DNA from: Acidimicrobiia bacterium
Lineage (GTDB): Bacteria; Actinomycetota; Acidimicrobiia; Spongiisociales; ZC4RG35
Assembly (NCBI GenBank): GCA_029865445.1
Contig: JAOUGY010000070.1
Coordinates: forward strand, 1 to 13,795
Length of the DNA: 13,795 nucleotides
Reading direction: 5' to 3'
Shown here: one piece after another, positions 1 through 8,655 of the stretch
How positions within the stretch are numbered: the stretch's first letter is position 1
Layout of the letters: the number at the start of each line of letters is the position of its first letter
Program-made: the position numbers and the translations under genes
Notes under the pieces: generated by a model
What the model was told of the DNA's origin: nothing
The model's input: the letters and a program-made list of their open reading frames with translations, nothing else
The model's database searches: none

Positions 1-483
1 CGGTCGCGCGACGAACGGCAGGGGGCCAGCACATACCCGTTCGGGGCACACATGGCCGCGGTCGAGATCGACCGCGAGACCGGGTGGTGCCGGCTCCTGG
101 CCCACGTGGCCGTCGACGACTGCGGCTCCGTCATCAACCCGATGCTGGTCAAAGGCCAGCAGCACGGCGGCATCGCCCAGGGTGCGGGCCAAGCCCTTTT
201 CGAGCACATGCGATTCGACGAATCCGGCCAGGCGACGACGGCCAACATGTCGACCTACTCAATTCCGGCGGCACCGGATCTGCCGTCGTTCGTGACGATT
301 TCGACGGTCACCCCCACTCCCCTCAATCCCCTCGGCGCCAAAGGCGTCGGTGAGGCGGGCACGCTCGGCTCGACTCCGGCGATCCACAGCGCCGTGATGG
401 ACGCGCTCGCGCCCTTCGGAATCACCCACATCGACATGCCGCTGACCCCGCACGCCATCTGGAGAGCACTCAATGCAGGCTGA
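1..483 (+). CDS. Xanthine dehydrogenase/CoxL-family molybdopterin-binding subunit, C-terminal fragment (cut by window edge)
   Basis: The reading frame is open from base 1 and gives about 160 residues ending at TGA 481-483; the N-terminus lies outside the window, and the internal ATG at 52 is not the true start. The visible part matches the C-terminal molybdopterin domain of large subunits of molybdenum hydroxylases: a TYPFGAH segment followed by AAVEID, then VINPMLVKGQQHGGIAQG, TPLNPLGAKGVGEAG and a terminal TPHAIWRAL. The Glu of GVGEAG (codon 352-354) aligns with the catalytic base conserved in this family. Such subunits hydroxylate aromatic N-heterocycles, purines, aldehydes or CO in the cytoplasm, with an iron-sulfur and usually an FAD subunit. 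The substrate cannot be told from this piece. It overlaps the next gene by 11 bp, so the two are translationally linked. It is a different gene from the two large subunits at the right of the window. Confidence 0.9.
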   Translation, partial: RSRDERQGASTYPFGAHMAAVEIDRETGWCRLLAHVAVDDCGSVINPMLVKGQQHGGIAQGAGQALFEHMRFDESGQATTANMSTYSIPAAPDLPSFVTISTVTPTPLNPLGAKGVGEAGTLGSTPAIHSAVMDALAPFGITHIDMPLTPHAIWRALNAG

Positions 484-1999
484 CACACCGATCATCGAAC
501 TCCGCTCGGTCTCGAAGAGCTTCGGCGACACGCATGCCAACCGCGCCGTCGATTTCGACCTGATGCCAGGCGAAATCCATGTGTTGTTGGGTGAGAACGG
601 CGCCGGCAAGACCACACTCATGAACATCCTCTTCGGCCACCTCCAGCCCGACAGCGGGACGATCCTGGTGCAGGGCGACTCCGTGGACATCGGCTCTCCT
701 TCGGACGCTATCGCTCGCGGGATCGGCATGGTCCACCAGCATTTCTCGCTGGTTCCTTCGTTCACCGTGGCCGAGAACGTGATGCTCGGCGTGGGGAAGG
801 TGACCGACCTCACCATCGACTCCCGCGACATCGAGCAGGCGGTGACCGCCAGAGCCGAGGAGCTCCACATGCCGATCGACGCAGCCGTGACGGTCGTCGA
901 TCTGCCGGTCGACCTGCAGCAACGGGTGGAGATCATCAAGGCCATGTACCGCGGAGCGCGGGTTCTCATCATGGACGAACCCACATCTCTCCTCGGTCCC
1001 ACCCAGATCGCGAACCTGCTCGAGATCCTCACCGATCTGCGCGGCTCCGGACACTCCATCATCCTCGTGACTCACAAACTCGCCGAGGTCATGGAGGTGG
1101 CGGATCGCGTCACGGTGCTTCGGCGCGGCGAGCGGGTGGCTTCCATGCGGCGCGGCGAGTTCGATGAACGCAGCCTCGCCCGAGCCATGACCGGTCAGGA
1201 GCGTGAGCCGCTACCCGAACGGACGAGCCTGCAAACAGCCGACGGGCCGGCGCTGCGGGTCGACCGCCTGACGGTTCCGTCGACCCACGGCCACGGCGTT
1301 GCAGTGTCGGGGTTGAGCCTCGAGGTGAAACCCGGTGAGATCCTCGGCATCGCCGGAGTCGAAGGCAATGGCCAGCGCGAGCTGGTCGACGCAATCATCG
1401 GCTTGGCCGAACCACAATCCGGAACCGTCACGGTCGGCGGAATCGACGTGACACACGCGCCACCGGCGGACCGACGCTCCGCCGGGCTCGGGGCGATTCC
1501 CGAGGACCGCCACGGGCTCGGACTGGTACTCGACATGACGCTCGCCGAGAACCTCGCCATCACCGAGCTGGCATCGGGCGGCTACAGGTCGCGCGGCGTG
1601 ATCAACTGGCAACGCATCCACGCCGATGCCGAACGCCTCCTCACCGAGTACGACGTCCGCCCGCCCGATCCAAAGGCCACTGCCGGGAGTCTCTCGGGCG
1701 GGAACCAGCAGAAAGTGGTGCTGGCTCGCGAGATGGCCCGCGGTCCGAAGGTCCTCGTGGCGGACAATCCGACGTGGGGCCTCGACGTCGGCGCGATCGA
1801 CTACGTCCACCGGAAACTCATCGAGATGAGGGATGCAGGGGGAGCCGTCCTGTTGCTCACTCTCGACCTCGAGGAGCTCTACAAGCTCTCCGATCGGGTG
1901 GTGGTGATCTACCGGGGCCAGCAGATGCTCGAGGCCCCGGCCTCCAAACTCGATCAGGATGCGCTGGCGATGGCGATGGCCGGCCGAACCAGCGATTGA
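473..1999 (+). CDS. Double-domain ABC transporter ATPase, simple-sugar/nucleoside importer type (YufO/RbsA-like)
   Basis: This 508-residue protein carries two fused nucleotide-binding domains, the usual form for importers that pair with BMP-family or ribose-type binding proteins and two permeases. NBD1 has Walker A GENGAGKTT (40-48), Q-loop HQH near 88-90, Walker B LIMDEPT (165-171) and H-loop THK (200-202). NBD2 has a degenerate Walker A, GVEGNGQREL (295-304), with no GKT, an intact signature LSGGNQQ (407-413) and Walker B VADNPTWGLD, where Asn432 replaces the catalytic Glu. The NBD1 signature is LPVDLQQ (144-150), so both the Ser and the second Gly of LSxGQ are lost. Together these predict one competent and one dead ATP site. 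The ATG at 473 is backed by GGAGAG six bases upstream inside the preceding gene. No permease or binding protein follows; they probably lie upstream of the window. Coupling to a molybdenum hydroxylase gene hints at purine or related ligand uptake (inference). Confidence 0.9.
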   Translation: MQADTPIIELRSVSKSFGDTHANRAVDFDLMPGEIHVLLGENGAGKTTLMNILFGHLQPDSGTILVQGDSVDIGSPSDAIARGIGMVHQHFSLVPSFTVAENVMLGVGKVTDLTIDSRDIEQAVTARAEELHMPIDAAVTVVDLPVDLQQRVEIIKAMYRGARVLIMDEPTSLLGPTQIANLLEILTDLRGSGHSIILVTHKLAEVMEVADRVTVLRRGERVASMRRGEFDERSLARAMTGQEREPLPERTSLQTADGPALRVDRLTVPSTHGHGVAVSGLSLEVKPGEILGIAGVEGNGQRELVDAIIGLAEPQSGTVTVGGIDVTHAPPADRRSAGLGAIPEDRHGLGLVLDMTLAENLAITELASGGYRSRGVINWQRIHADAERLLTEYDVRPPDPKATAGSLSGGNQQKVVLAREMARGPKVLVADNPTWGLDVGAIDYVHRKLIEMRDAGGAVLLLTLDLEELYKLSDRVVVIYRGQQMLEAPASKLDQDALAMAMAGRTSD

Positions 2000-2116
2000 G
2001 CCCGACTCCCCTCGTCGGCCGCCACCGATCCCGGACCACGAGTTCGGGACGCGACCGGGCTGCGCCCAAAGATGCATCCACCAGGATGGGAAGCCGTCGC
2101 GCAACCCCTGGCGGCC
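2000..2116. other. Convergent intergenic gap between the + and - strand clusters
   Basis: This 117-bp non-coding stretch separates the stop of the ABC ATPase from the stop of the HAD gene, which face each other. It should hold the transcription ends of both units. The only structure I see is a short inverted repeat at 2029-2049; I see no T-run that would make a classic intrinsic terminator. Confidence 0.7.
2029..2049. terminator. Weak inverted repeat, possible bidirectional terminator
   Basis: TCCCGGA (2029-2035) and TTCGGGA (2043-2049) can form a 7-bp stem with one G-U wobble and a 7-base loop, 30 bp past the ABC ATPase stop and between two converging genes. There is no U-tract on either side, so the assignment rests on position and a modest stem only. 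Confidence 0.3.
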
Positions 2117-2794
2117 TCAGACTCGCTCGATGATCGAAGCCACTTCGGTGAGGGTGGTGATCTCCGGATGGTCACTGCCTTCCTCCATGTCGTGGACGTA
2201 CAGGTCGCCTTCACCGACGATCCGGACGGCTTTCATCCCGACCGCCTGGGCGCCCGAGAGTTCGTCGCTTCCGCCGTCGCCGACGTAGAGACATGCCGCC
2301 GGCTCGACGTCGAGACGGGTGGCGGCGCGGAGAAACATCGCCGGTGCGGGCTTCTTGACGCCTTCACGGGCCGACAGCACGGCGACATCGACGAGTGCGG
2401 AAACCGGGAGGGTTGCCCAAAGCTCCACCAACTCCGGAGGACAGTCGCTCACGACCGCGAGACCAACCATCGAGCTGAGATCTGTCAGGACACGCGCGGC
2501 CACGGGACGGAGCGCCGCCATGTCGGCAAAATCCCGCATCCGCAACGAGTGCGCGGCGTCGAGATCGAAAGCCGGACCCGGATCACAGCGCCGACCTATC
2601 TCCGCAAGCGTGGTGAGACTGTCCCCCAGGGCTCCGGTGCTGCGTTCGACCCAGCTCGCCTTCATCTCGGCGCCGAAGCGGATGGGGTCCACGTCGAGCG
2701 CGGTCGCCACCCGGGACATCGACTCGGCTACACGTCCGGATGCCAATCCCGGTGTGAGCGTCCCGAAATAGTCGAACACGACCGCCTGGAACAC
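2117..2794 (-). CDS. HAD-superfamily hydrolase (haloacid dehalogenase-like, subfamily IA)
   Basis: The 225-residue product has the four HAD motifs in order. Motif I is VFDYFGTL with nucleophile Asp8, motif II is VVSD with Ser116, motif III is Lys147/148 in EGVKKPAP, and motif IV is YVGDGGSDE with Asp173 and Asp177. A helical cap lies between residues about 15 and 100, as in subfamily IA. The position two after the nucleophile is Phe10, not the Asp of typical DxDGT phosphatases; haloacid dehalogenases also lack that Asp, so phosphatase activity should not be assumed. The start is GTG at 2794, three bases after the stop of the flavin oxidoreductase gene, with no clear ribosome binding site, which suggests translational coupling. 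It is the last gene of the - strand unit. The substrate is unknown. Confidence 0.85.
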   Translation of the reverse strand: MFQAVVFDYFGTLTPGLASGRVAESMSRVATALDVDPIRFGAEMKASWVERSTGALGDSLTTLAEIGRRCDPGPAFDLDAAHSLRMRDFADMAALRPVAARVLTDLSSMVGLAVVSDCPPELVELWATLPVSALVDVAVLSAREGVKKPAPAMFLRAATRLDVEPAACLYVGDGGSDELSGAQAVGMKAVRIVGEGDLYVHDMEEGSDHPEITTLTEVASIIERV

Positions 2795-2797
2795 GGG

Positions 2798-4018
2798 TCA
2801 ATGCTTGGTGGGGATGACCTCGGCGCGCCGGAACCCGCCCGAGAGTCGATACGCGGCGTGCTGGAGCAATCGAACCTTGGGCGTCCGCCAGCACTGGAGA
2901 GGATGATGTCCCTCGTGGATGAGGCACAGATTGCACGAGGTGCAGTCGACCTGGCCTTCGCGTCCATCCTCGATCTGGGCCACGAGATCGGGTTCGCGGA
3001 TCAGTGGCCTCGCCATCGCCACGAAGTCGGCGTCACCCGATTCGAGAACCTCAGCCATCGTCTGGGTGGTCCGCATTCCGCCCACGAGGATCACCGTCGT
3101 GTCGACTTGCGCTCGCAACGCCTGCGCCCAAGGACGGAAGTACGCCTCCGGGCGAGGCTTCGACGCGAGGCGGTGGACCAACATGTCTGTTGCTGCGCGG
3201 CGTGGACCCACCGCGACGTAGGTGTTGGCGGAGTCGGTCGGCGCCTGCATGAGACCGCACGACACCTCCACCGCATCGAGCCCAGCACCGACCAGAACTC
3301 CGGCGCGGCGAACCGACTCCTCGATCGCCAGCCCTCCGTCTACGGCATCCACCATGCCCATCTTCATCGTGACCGGGAATCCAGCGGGTACCGCTTCGCG
3401 AACGGCTCTCACCACTGCCAGCGGAAACTCGTCCCGCTTCTCGGCCGACCCGCCCCAGCCGTCGTCCCGGCGGTTCGTCACCGGCGACGTGAATTCGGTG
3501 ATCAGGTAGCCGTTCGCCCCGTGGATGTGAACTCCGTCGAAACCTGCGGCCACCGCACGCCGGGCAGCGGCCGCAAAGGCGGTGATCGCCTCTTCGATCT
3601 CGGCCTCAGACGCCTCTTCCATGTCGTTGCCCGTCAACGGATTGGGGACCGGCGACGGCGCAAGCGGGTCGTTGCCGGGGACCCGGGACTGGCTTCCGGC
3701 ATGAGCGAGCTGAGCGAAGATGATCCCGCTGTGCCGGTGGACGCGACCGGTCAGCTCCGACAGGCCCGGCAGCATCTCGTCGTCGTGGATGCCGGTCTGA
3801 CCGCGGGCGTACCGACCTCTGGGATGGGCGTAGAGATGGCCGGTGATGATTCCCCCCACCCGATTCGCCGCGAGTTGCTCATACAGCGCCAGCAGCGGCT
3901 CCGTCATGACGCCGGAATCCGGCTCGGCCATCGACTCGGACGTGCCTGCTCTGATCATCCGGTTCCGCAATGTGGCAGAGCCGATGGACCCGGCCCGGGT
4001 GAGGATGTCGGAGCTCAC
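2798..4018 (-). CDS. Old Yellow Enzyme-family NADH:flavin oxidoreductase
   Basis: This 406-residue TIM-barrel FMN oxidoreductase belongs to the OYE family. The N-terminal segment NRMIRAGTSE (19-28), FAQLAHAGSQ (101-110) and the substrate-site stretch HIHGANGYLI (164-173) with His166/Asn169 are all present, followed by SPVTNRRDDGWGGS (178-191). The phosphate-binding end VGGM (312-315) and MARPLIREPD (335-344) are also recognisable. Near the C-terminus is a Cys cluster, Cys359, 362, 365 and 376, resembling the Fe-S ligands of the dienoyl-CoA reductase/trimethylamine dehydrogenase branch but spaced CxxCxxC, and the NAD(P)/FAD domains of that branch are absent. The start is GTG at 4018, whose GTGA overlaps the livF stop; an upstream ATG at 4165 would add 49 Arg-rich residues inside livF and is rejected. 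OYE proteins reduce activated C=C bonds or demethylate amines; the specific substrate is not evident. Confidence 0.88.
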   Translation of the reverse strand: MSSDILTRAGSIGSATLRNRMIRAGTSESMAEPDSGVMTEPLLALYEQLAANRVGGIITGHLYAHPRGRYARGQTGIHDDEMLPGLSELTGRVHRHSGIIFAQLAHAGSQSRVPGNDPLAPSPVPNPLTGNDMEEASEAEIEEAITAFAAAARRAVAAGFDGVHIHGANGYLITEFTSPVTNRRDDGWGGSAEKRDEFPLAVVRAVREAVPAGFPVTMKMGMVDAVDGGLAIEESVRRAGVLVGAGLDAVEVSCGLMQAPTDSANTYVAVGPRRAATDMLVHRLASKPRPEAYFRPWAQALRAQVDTTVILVGGMRTTQTMAEVLESGDADFVAMARPLIREPDLVAQIEDGREGQVDCTSCNLCLIHEGHHPLQCWRTPKVRLLQHAAYRLSGGFRRAEVIPTKH

Positions 4019-4727
4019 CTCTCGACCCCGAAGAACAGATCCTGCAGCGCGTCGTCGGCGAGCAACTCGGCTGCCGGCATCTCGGCTTGAACGGCGCCGT
4101 TGTTCAACACATACACCCGATCGACGACAGGGAGCACTTCGAGCGGGTTCTCTTCGATGATCCACAGGATCGACGCCCCGCCGCTCCGGAACTCGACGAT
4201 CTTGTCGACCAGACCCTGGACGATGGTCGGCGCCAGACCCGTCGTCGGCTCGTCCAGGACGAGCAGCCGCGGGTCGGTTCCTATGCCCGATGCGAAGGCG
4301 AGCATCTGCCGTTCTCCACCAGACAGAGTCTTCGCCGGCTGTTTCCTGCGTTCGTCGAGCTGGGGGAACATGTCGTACGCGCGCTGCAGCGCCTTCGTGG
4401 CCGCATCTCGATCGAGCATGGAAAAGGACACGGAGAGATTCTCTTCCACGGTCAGGTCGGGAAACGTGTTCCCGGTTTGGGGCACCATCGCCATGCCGAT
4501 CTCGTTCCTGCGCGCGGTCGGTGCTCCGGTGATATCGACCCCGTCGAAGACCAGGCTCCCCTTCATCGCCGGCAGGAGCCCGAAGAGTGCCTTCACCATC
4601 GACGTCTTCCCCGCGCCATTGGGGCCGACGATGGCAACGAGCTCGTTCGGCTCCACCCTGATGCTGACACCGTGGAGAACGGGCAGGCGGCCGTAACCGG
4701 TCTCGAGGTCACGAATCTCGAGAGAAC

Positions 4728-4731
<4 letters not shown>
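4015..4731 (-). CDS. livF: LivF-type ABC transporter ATPase (branched-chain amino acid/HAAT family)
   Basis: The product is 238 residues, the usual LivF length, and energises import together with LivG, LivH and LivM at the cytoplasmic face of the membrane. It has Walker A GPNGAGKT (36-43), Q-loop VPQ (Gln85) followed by the LivF-typical FPDLTVEENL, an intact signature LSGGERQ (136-142), Walker B LLVLDEPTTGLAP (156-168), and EEN (193-195) where LivF proteins usually have the EQN that replaces the H-loop His. The C-terminal part RVYVLNNG is also typical. The start is GTG at 4731, whose GTGA overlaps the livG stop at 4728-4730; the longer open frame up to 5259 overlaps livG coding sequence and is a shadow. 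The gene is intact, unlike livG. HAAT importers take amino acids but also urea, amides and aromatic acids, so the ligand is open. Confidence 0.93.
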
Positions 4732-5481
<750 letters not shown>

Positions 5482-5482
<1 letters not shown>

Positions 5483-6426
5483 CAGCCGCCTCCCCTTCCA
5501 GACGCACCGGCGAATGCGGCACGTTCCTCGACGAGGCCGTTCGGGCGGAACCGCATCACGAGAATCAGCAACAGCCCGAGCACCACGAATCGCGAAGACG
5601 CCAACAGAACCGCCAGATCCGCCGAGCCCTGCACCAACGACACCGATTCCGTGAGCACCAGGAGGACCACGGCGCCGAGAACCGGGCCCTTCTTCGATGC
5701 GATGCCCCCGATCACGAGGGCCGTCCACGTCACGAACGTGATGTCGGCCTTGAACAGGCTCGGGGTGGCACTGCGGAGATACCAGAGGTACATCGGGGCC
5801 GTGAGCCCGTAGAGCGCGCCGACCAGAACGTAGGTCTGGATCCGGTGACGGTTGGTTGCCTTTCCGAGGGACCGGGCAACCGGGTCGTTGTCACGGAAAC
5901 CTCGAAGCAATCGCCCGTAGGGACTGTGGGCGAGCCGGCGCATCAGCAGGTACATCAAGCCCACGCCGACCCAGACCGTGGCGAGGAGAACGATACGGTT
6001 GGCGGTACCGCCGACCACCGTCTCGAATGGCCGGGCGAGTTCGGAGAAGCCGACGGTCCCCCTGGTCAGGGGTTTGGCGTTGACGGCAATCTGATGGACG
6101 ACCTCGGCAAAGGCCAGGGTCGTTATGAGGAAGTACTCCCCTCGGACGCGGAGTGAAGGCAACCCGATGATGAGGGCGAAGATGCCGGCAGCCAGCGCAG
6201 CACCGATCATGCCCATCCAGATCGGAAGTTCCGGGGCGAATGTCACGTCGTCGAACTTCGTTTGAGTCAGGATGCTGTAGGTGTACGAACCCACTGCCAC
6301 GGACCCCACGAGACCCAGGTCCCACATCCCCGCCCACCCGGCCTCGAGGTTGAGGATCATGGCGAAGATCGCGTACACACCGGCCAGGGTCAACACGCCC
6401 ACGAAGAACAGCAGGATGCCGGTCAC
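5482..6426 (-). CDS. livM: LivM-type permease of a branched-chain amino acid/HAAT importer
   Basis: This 314-residue, strongly hydrophobic protein has some eight to ten predicted membrane spans. Family landmarks are an N-terminal NLEAGWAGMWDLGLVG (26-41), RGEYFLITTLAFAEVV (94-109), a cytoplasmic coupling loop GRLLRGFRDNDPVARSLG (about 170-190), and a C-terminal ILVMRFRPNGLVEE. It forms the membrane channel with LivH. The start is GTG at 6426, in a GTGA overlap with the livH stop, and is preceded by a strong AGGAAGGAGG at four bases, which decides the start. The last residues are Gly/Arg-rich (GASGRGGG). The gene is intact. Confidence 0.93.
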
Positions 6427-7286
6427 GCAGCCTCCTTCCTACCCGCTCGCACGAACAGACCCTGCGGTCGGAACACCAGCACCGCCACCAAAGCCACGAA
6501 CGCCACCACGAGCCTCCACGTGCTGGGGATGACGAGCGCCGACAGGTCCATCACGAGACCGAGCAGCAATCCGGCGGCGAGTACGCCGTAGATGCTCCCC
6601 AGGCCGCCGAGCACGGCGGCGGCGAGAACCATCAGGATCTGTGTCCATCCGAGCTCGGAGTTGACGTTGCCGATCACACCCAACATGACCCCCGCCATAC
6701 CGGCCAGGGCCGAAGCGACGAACCAGACAGCCCTCGAGACACGTTCGACGGGTATGCCTCGCAGCCTCGCCAGCTCCGGATTTGAGGCGGTGGCACGAAT
6801 CCACGTGCCCGTTCTCGTTCGCGTGAGGAAGAGGTGCAGTGCCGCCGTCGACACTCCCGCAAGGCCGATGATGACGAGTTCACCCACCGTGATGTTGAAA
6901 GAAGCGAAGTCGAATCGGCGTCCGAACAGATTTGGGAAGAACTGCACCTTGGCTCCGAAGATCACCCTCACGAGTCCGTACAAAACGTAGGCGAGGCCGA
7001 TCGAGGTGAAGAGCTGGGCGAGTGCACCCTTGCCCGCAACCGGGTCGAAGACCACCCGGGCCAGAACCACCCCCAACACCCCGACGACCAGCATGGCCAC
7101 CAGCCCGGCGACGAACACGTTCATCCCGGCATCGGAGACCAGCAGAAAGCCTACGAACGCTCCCACGGTGAGCATCTGGCCGTGGGCGATGTTGATGAAT
7201 CCCTCGGTCTGGCGGATCATCGAGAAACCCACCGCCGCGATGGCGAGGATGCTCCCGCTGATGAGCCCGAATATCAGATTCTGCAT
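6423..7286 (-). CDS. livH: LivH-type permease of a branched-chain amino acid/HAAT importer
   Basis: This 287-residue polytopic membrane protein carries the LivH landmarks INIAHGQMLTVGAFVGF (31-47), the cytoplasmic loop RATASNPELARLRGIPVERV, LGGLGSIYGVLAAG, and a C-terminal FRPQGLF. The start ATG at 7286 has GAGGGC about seven bases upstream. It follows the binding-protein gene by 62 bp, and that gap contains a large perfect hairpin, so its expression may be set below that of the binding protein. It overlaps livM by 4 bp. It pairs with LivM to form the translocation path; the ligand is unknown. Confidence 0.93.
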   Translation of the reverse strand: MQNLIFGLISGSILAIAAVGFSMIRQTEGFINIAHGQMLTVGAFVGFLLVSDAGMNVFVAGLVAMLVVGVLGVVLARVVFDPVAGKGALAQLFTSIGLAYVLYGLVRVIFGAKVQFFPNLFGRRFDFASFNITVGELVIIGLAGVSTAALHLFLTRTRTGTWIRATASNPELARLRGIPVERVSRAVWFVASALAGMAGVMLGVIGNVNSELGWTQILMVLAAAVLGGLGSIYGVLAAGLLLGLVMDLSALVIPSTWRLVVAFVALVAVLVFRPQGLFVRAGRKEAA

Positions 7287-7304
7287 GTGGTGCCCTCGTC
7301 ACTG

Positions 7305-7336
7305 CGGGTGGGGGTCGATTGTTCGACCCCCACCCG
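7305..7336 (-). promoter_or_regulatory. Perfect 14-bp intercistronic hairpin between the binding-protein gene and livH
   Basis: CGGGTGGGGGTCGA (7305-7318) is the exact reverse complement of TCGACCCCCACCCG (7323-7336), with a 4-base loop. The stem begins 12 bases after the stop of the substrate-binding protein and ends 18 bases before livH. No T-run follows on the - strand. It is therefore best read as a partial terminator or as a 3'-end stabiliser that lets the binding protein be made in excess of the membrane subunits, an arrangement known from other binding-protein operons such as malE-malF. The structure is seen directly; the role is inferred. Confidence 0.75.
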
Positions 7337-7348
7337 ATCATGACATGG

Positions 7349-8644
7349 TCAGGGGCGAAGCGACTCGTCGAGGGCCACCTCGGCCACCTGGGTCCACTCA
7401 CCGTCGATGATCTGCTGCTCACCGAACACCGGGCTCGCCAGGTTCCCGAACTCGTTCACGTCGAGTCCCGATGAAGCTCCGTGGTAGTCGATGTCCTCGC
7501 CGGCGGCGAGGGCGGCCACGCCGTCGGCGTAGCTGTACACCACCGTGCCGGGTCCATTCAGGATCTCGGCGACCTTCGCAGCCACGGCCTCGCCGTCGGT
7601 CGTACCGGCCGCGGTCATCGCCAGTGCCAGGATGATGTATTGGTCGTACTGGTTGGCATCGTAGAGACCGGACGACGGGGCCTCACCGGTTCGCTCTTCG
7701 TAGCGGGCGGCGTAGGACTCGTACGCAGGCGAGGCCGTGTCGTAGGCGGCGATGGCTGCTCGGGCGATTCCGTTGCTCAGATCGACACCTTCGAGACCCG
7801 AGATCTCGGGAACCACGAGGTCGGGCGACACGAACCAGTTGGCCTCGTATCCGCGCCGGGCGGCTTCCTGGAAGATGATGCCGCCGGCCTCGAACCCGGC
7901 CGCCAGATAGATGGCGTCGGGCTCGGCGGCGAAGACCTCGTCGACCTGGGTCTGATAGCTCGCCTGGCCGGGTTCGAACCTGATGTCGGCCACGATCTCG
8001 CCGCCGACCTTGTCGGTGAACACGGTCTTGAACACCTCGGCAGGGCCGGCCGCGCCTTCCGTGTTCTGAACGAGCATGGCCACCTTGGTGAACCCGTTGT
8101 CCCGAGCGAACTGGGCTGCGATGAGTCCACCGTCGGAGTCGGAGCCGGTGATCCGCCAGATGTAGTCACCACCCGCGTCATCGAGAACGTCGGTTCCACA
8201 CGCCGGGCACAGGGTTGGGATCTTGCGATCCTTGATGCTCTGCAGGTTGGCGACCGCACCGTCGGACTCGGTGCCGCCTATGGCTACGACCGCGTCCACG
8301 TCGACGAGCTTGTTGAAGGCCTGCACAGCGCCTTCAGCCGTGGACAGGTTGTCGCCGATGACGAGTTCGACCTGACGGCCGAGCACGCCACCCGCGGCGT
8401 TGATCTCTTCGATCGCGATGACAGCACCGGCCTCGCTGGGCGGGTAGTAGGGGGCGTAGTCGCCGGTCACTCCGATCATGAACCCGAGCTTGATCGGGCC
8501 CTCGTCGGAGCCGCCACCTCCGCCCGCCGTGGTGGCGGTTTCACCCCCGCCGGCGGAAGTGGTGTCGGCTCCATCATCGGACCCCCCGCAGGCGGCGAGG
8601 ACCATCGCCAACACGATTCCGATTGTCCACAGTTTGTGTCTCAT
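7349..8644 (-). CDS. Lipoprotein substrate-binding protein of the HAAT importer (Peripla_BP_6/Leu-Ile-Val type)
   Basis: The 431-residue protein starts with a lipoprotein signal: positively charged MRHK, a hydrophobic core and the lipobox LAAC with Cys19. A flexible Gly/Ser/Asp/Thr linker (about 20-50) follows, as is common in actinobacterial lipoproteins. The mature domain fits the type I periplasmic-binding fold of the Leu/Ile/Val/amide-binding group: GFMIGVTGDYAPYY, AIEEINAAGGVLGRQVELV, AVVAIGGTESDGAV and a central VAMLVQNTEGAAG. It would be anchored outside the cell membrane and deliver ligand to LivH/LivM. ATG 8644 is chosen because GAGGAGA (8651-8657) lies six bases upstream and overlaps the stop of the RidA gene; the open frame reaching 9214 is a shadow. 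The gap to the RidA gene is 11 bp, so the two are tightly linked. Ligand identity cannot be read from the sequence. Confidence 0.93.
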   Translation of the reverse strand: MRHKLWTIGIVLAMVLAACGGSDDGADTTSAGGGETATTAGGGGGSDEGPIKLGFMIGVTGDYAPYYPPSEAGAVIAIEEINAAGGVLGRQVELVIGDNLSTAEGAVQAFNKLVDVDAVVAIGGTESDGAVANLQSIKDRKIPTLCPACGTDVLDDAGGDYIWRITGSDSDGGLIAAQFARDNGFTKVAMLVQNTEGAAGPAEVFKTVFTDKVGGEIVADIRFEPGQASYQTQVDEVFAAEPDAIYLAAGFEAGGIIFQEAARRGYEANWFVSPDLVVPEISGLEGVDLSNGIARAAIAAYDTASPAYESYAARYEERTGEAPSSGLYDANQYDQYIILALAMTAAGTTDGEAVAAKVAEILNGPGTVVYSYADGVAALAAGEDIDYHGASSGLDVNEFGNLASPVFGEQQIIDGEWTQVAEVALDESLRP

Positions 8645-8655
8645 GTCGTCTCTCC

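Noticed and set aside
2072..4090. A 672-residue open frame on the + strand opposite the HAD and oxidoreductase genes
   Set aside because: Rich in Arg/His/Gly with no recognisable motif, and fully antisense to two genes with clear family motifs. It is a high-GC shadow frame.
4019..4165. Extended start for the OYE oxidoreductase
   Set aside because: The extra residues are Arg-rich, lie inside livF, and match nothing in OYE; GTG 4018 forms the GTGA overlap seen at other junctions.
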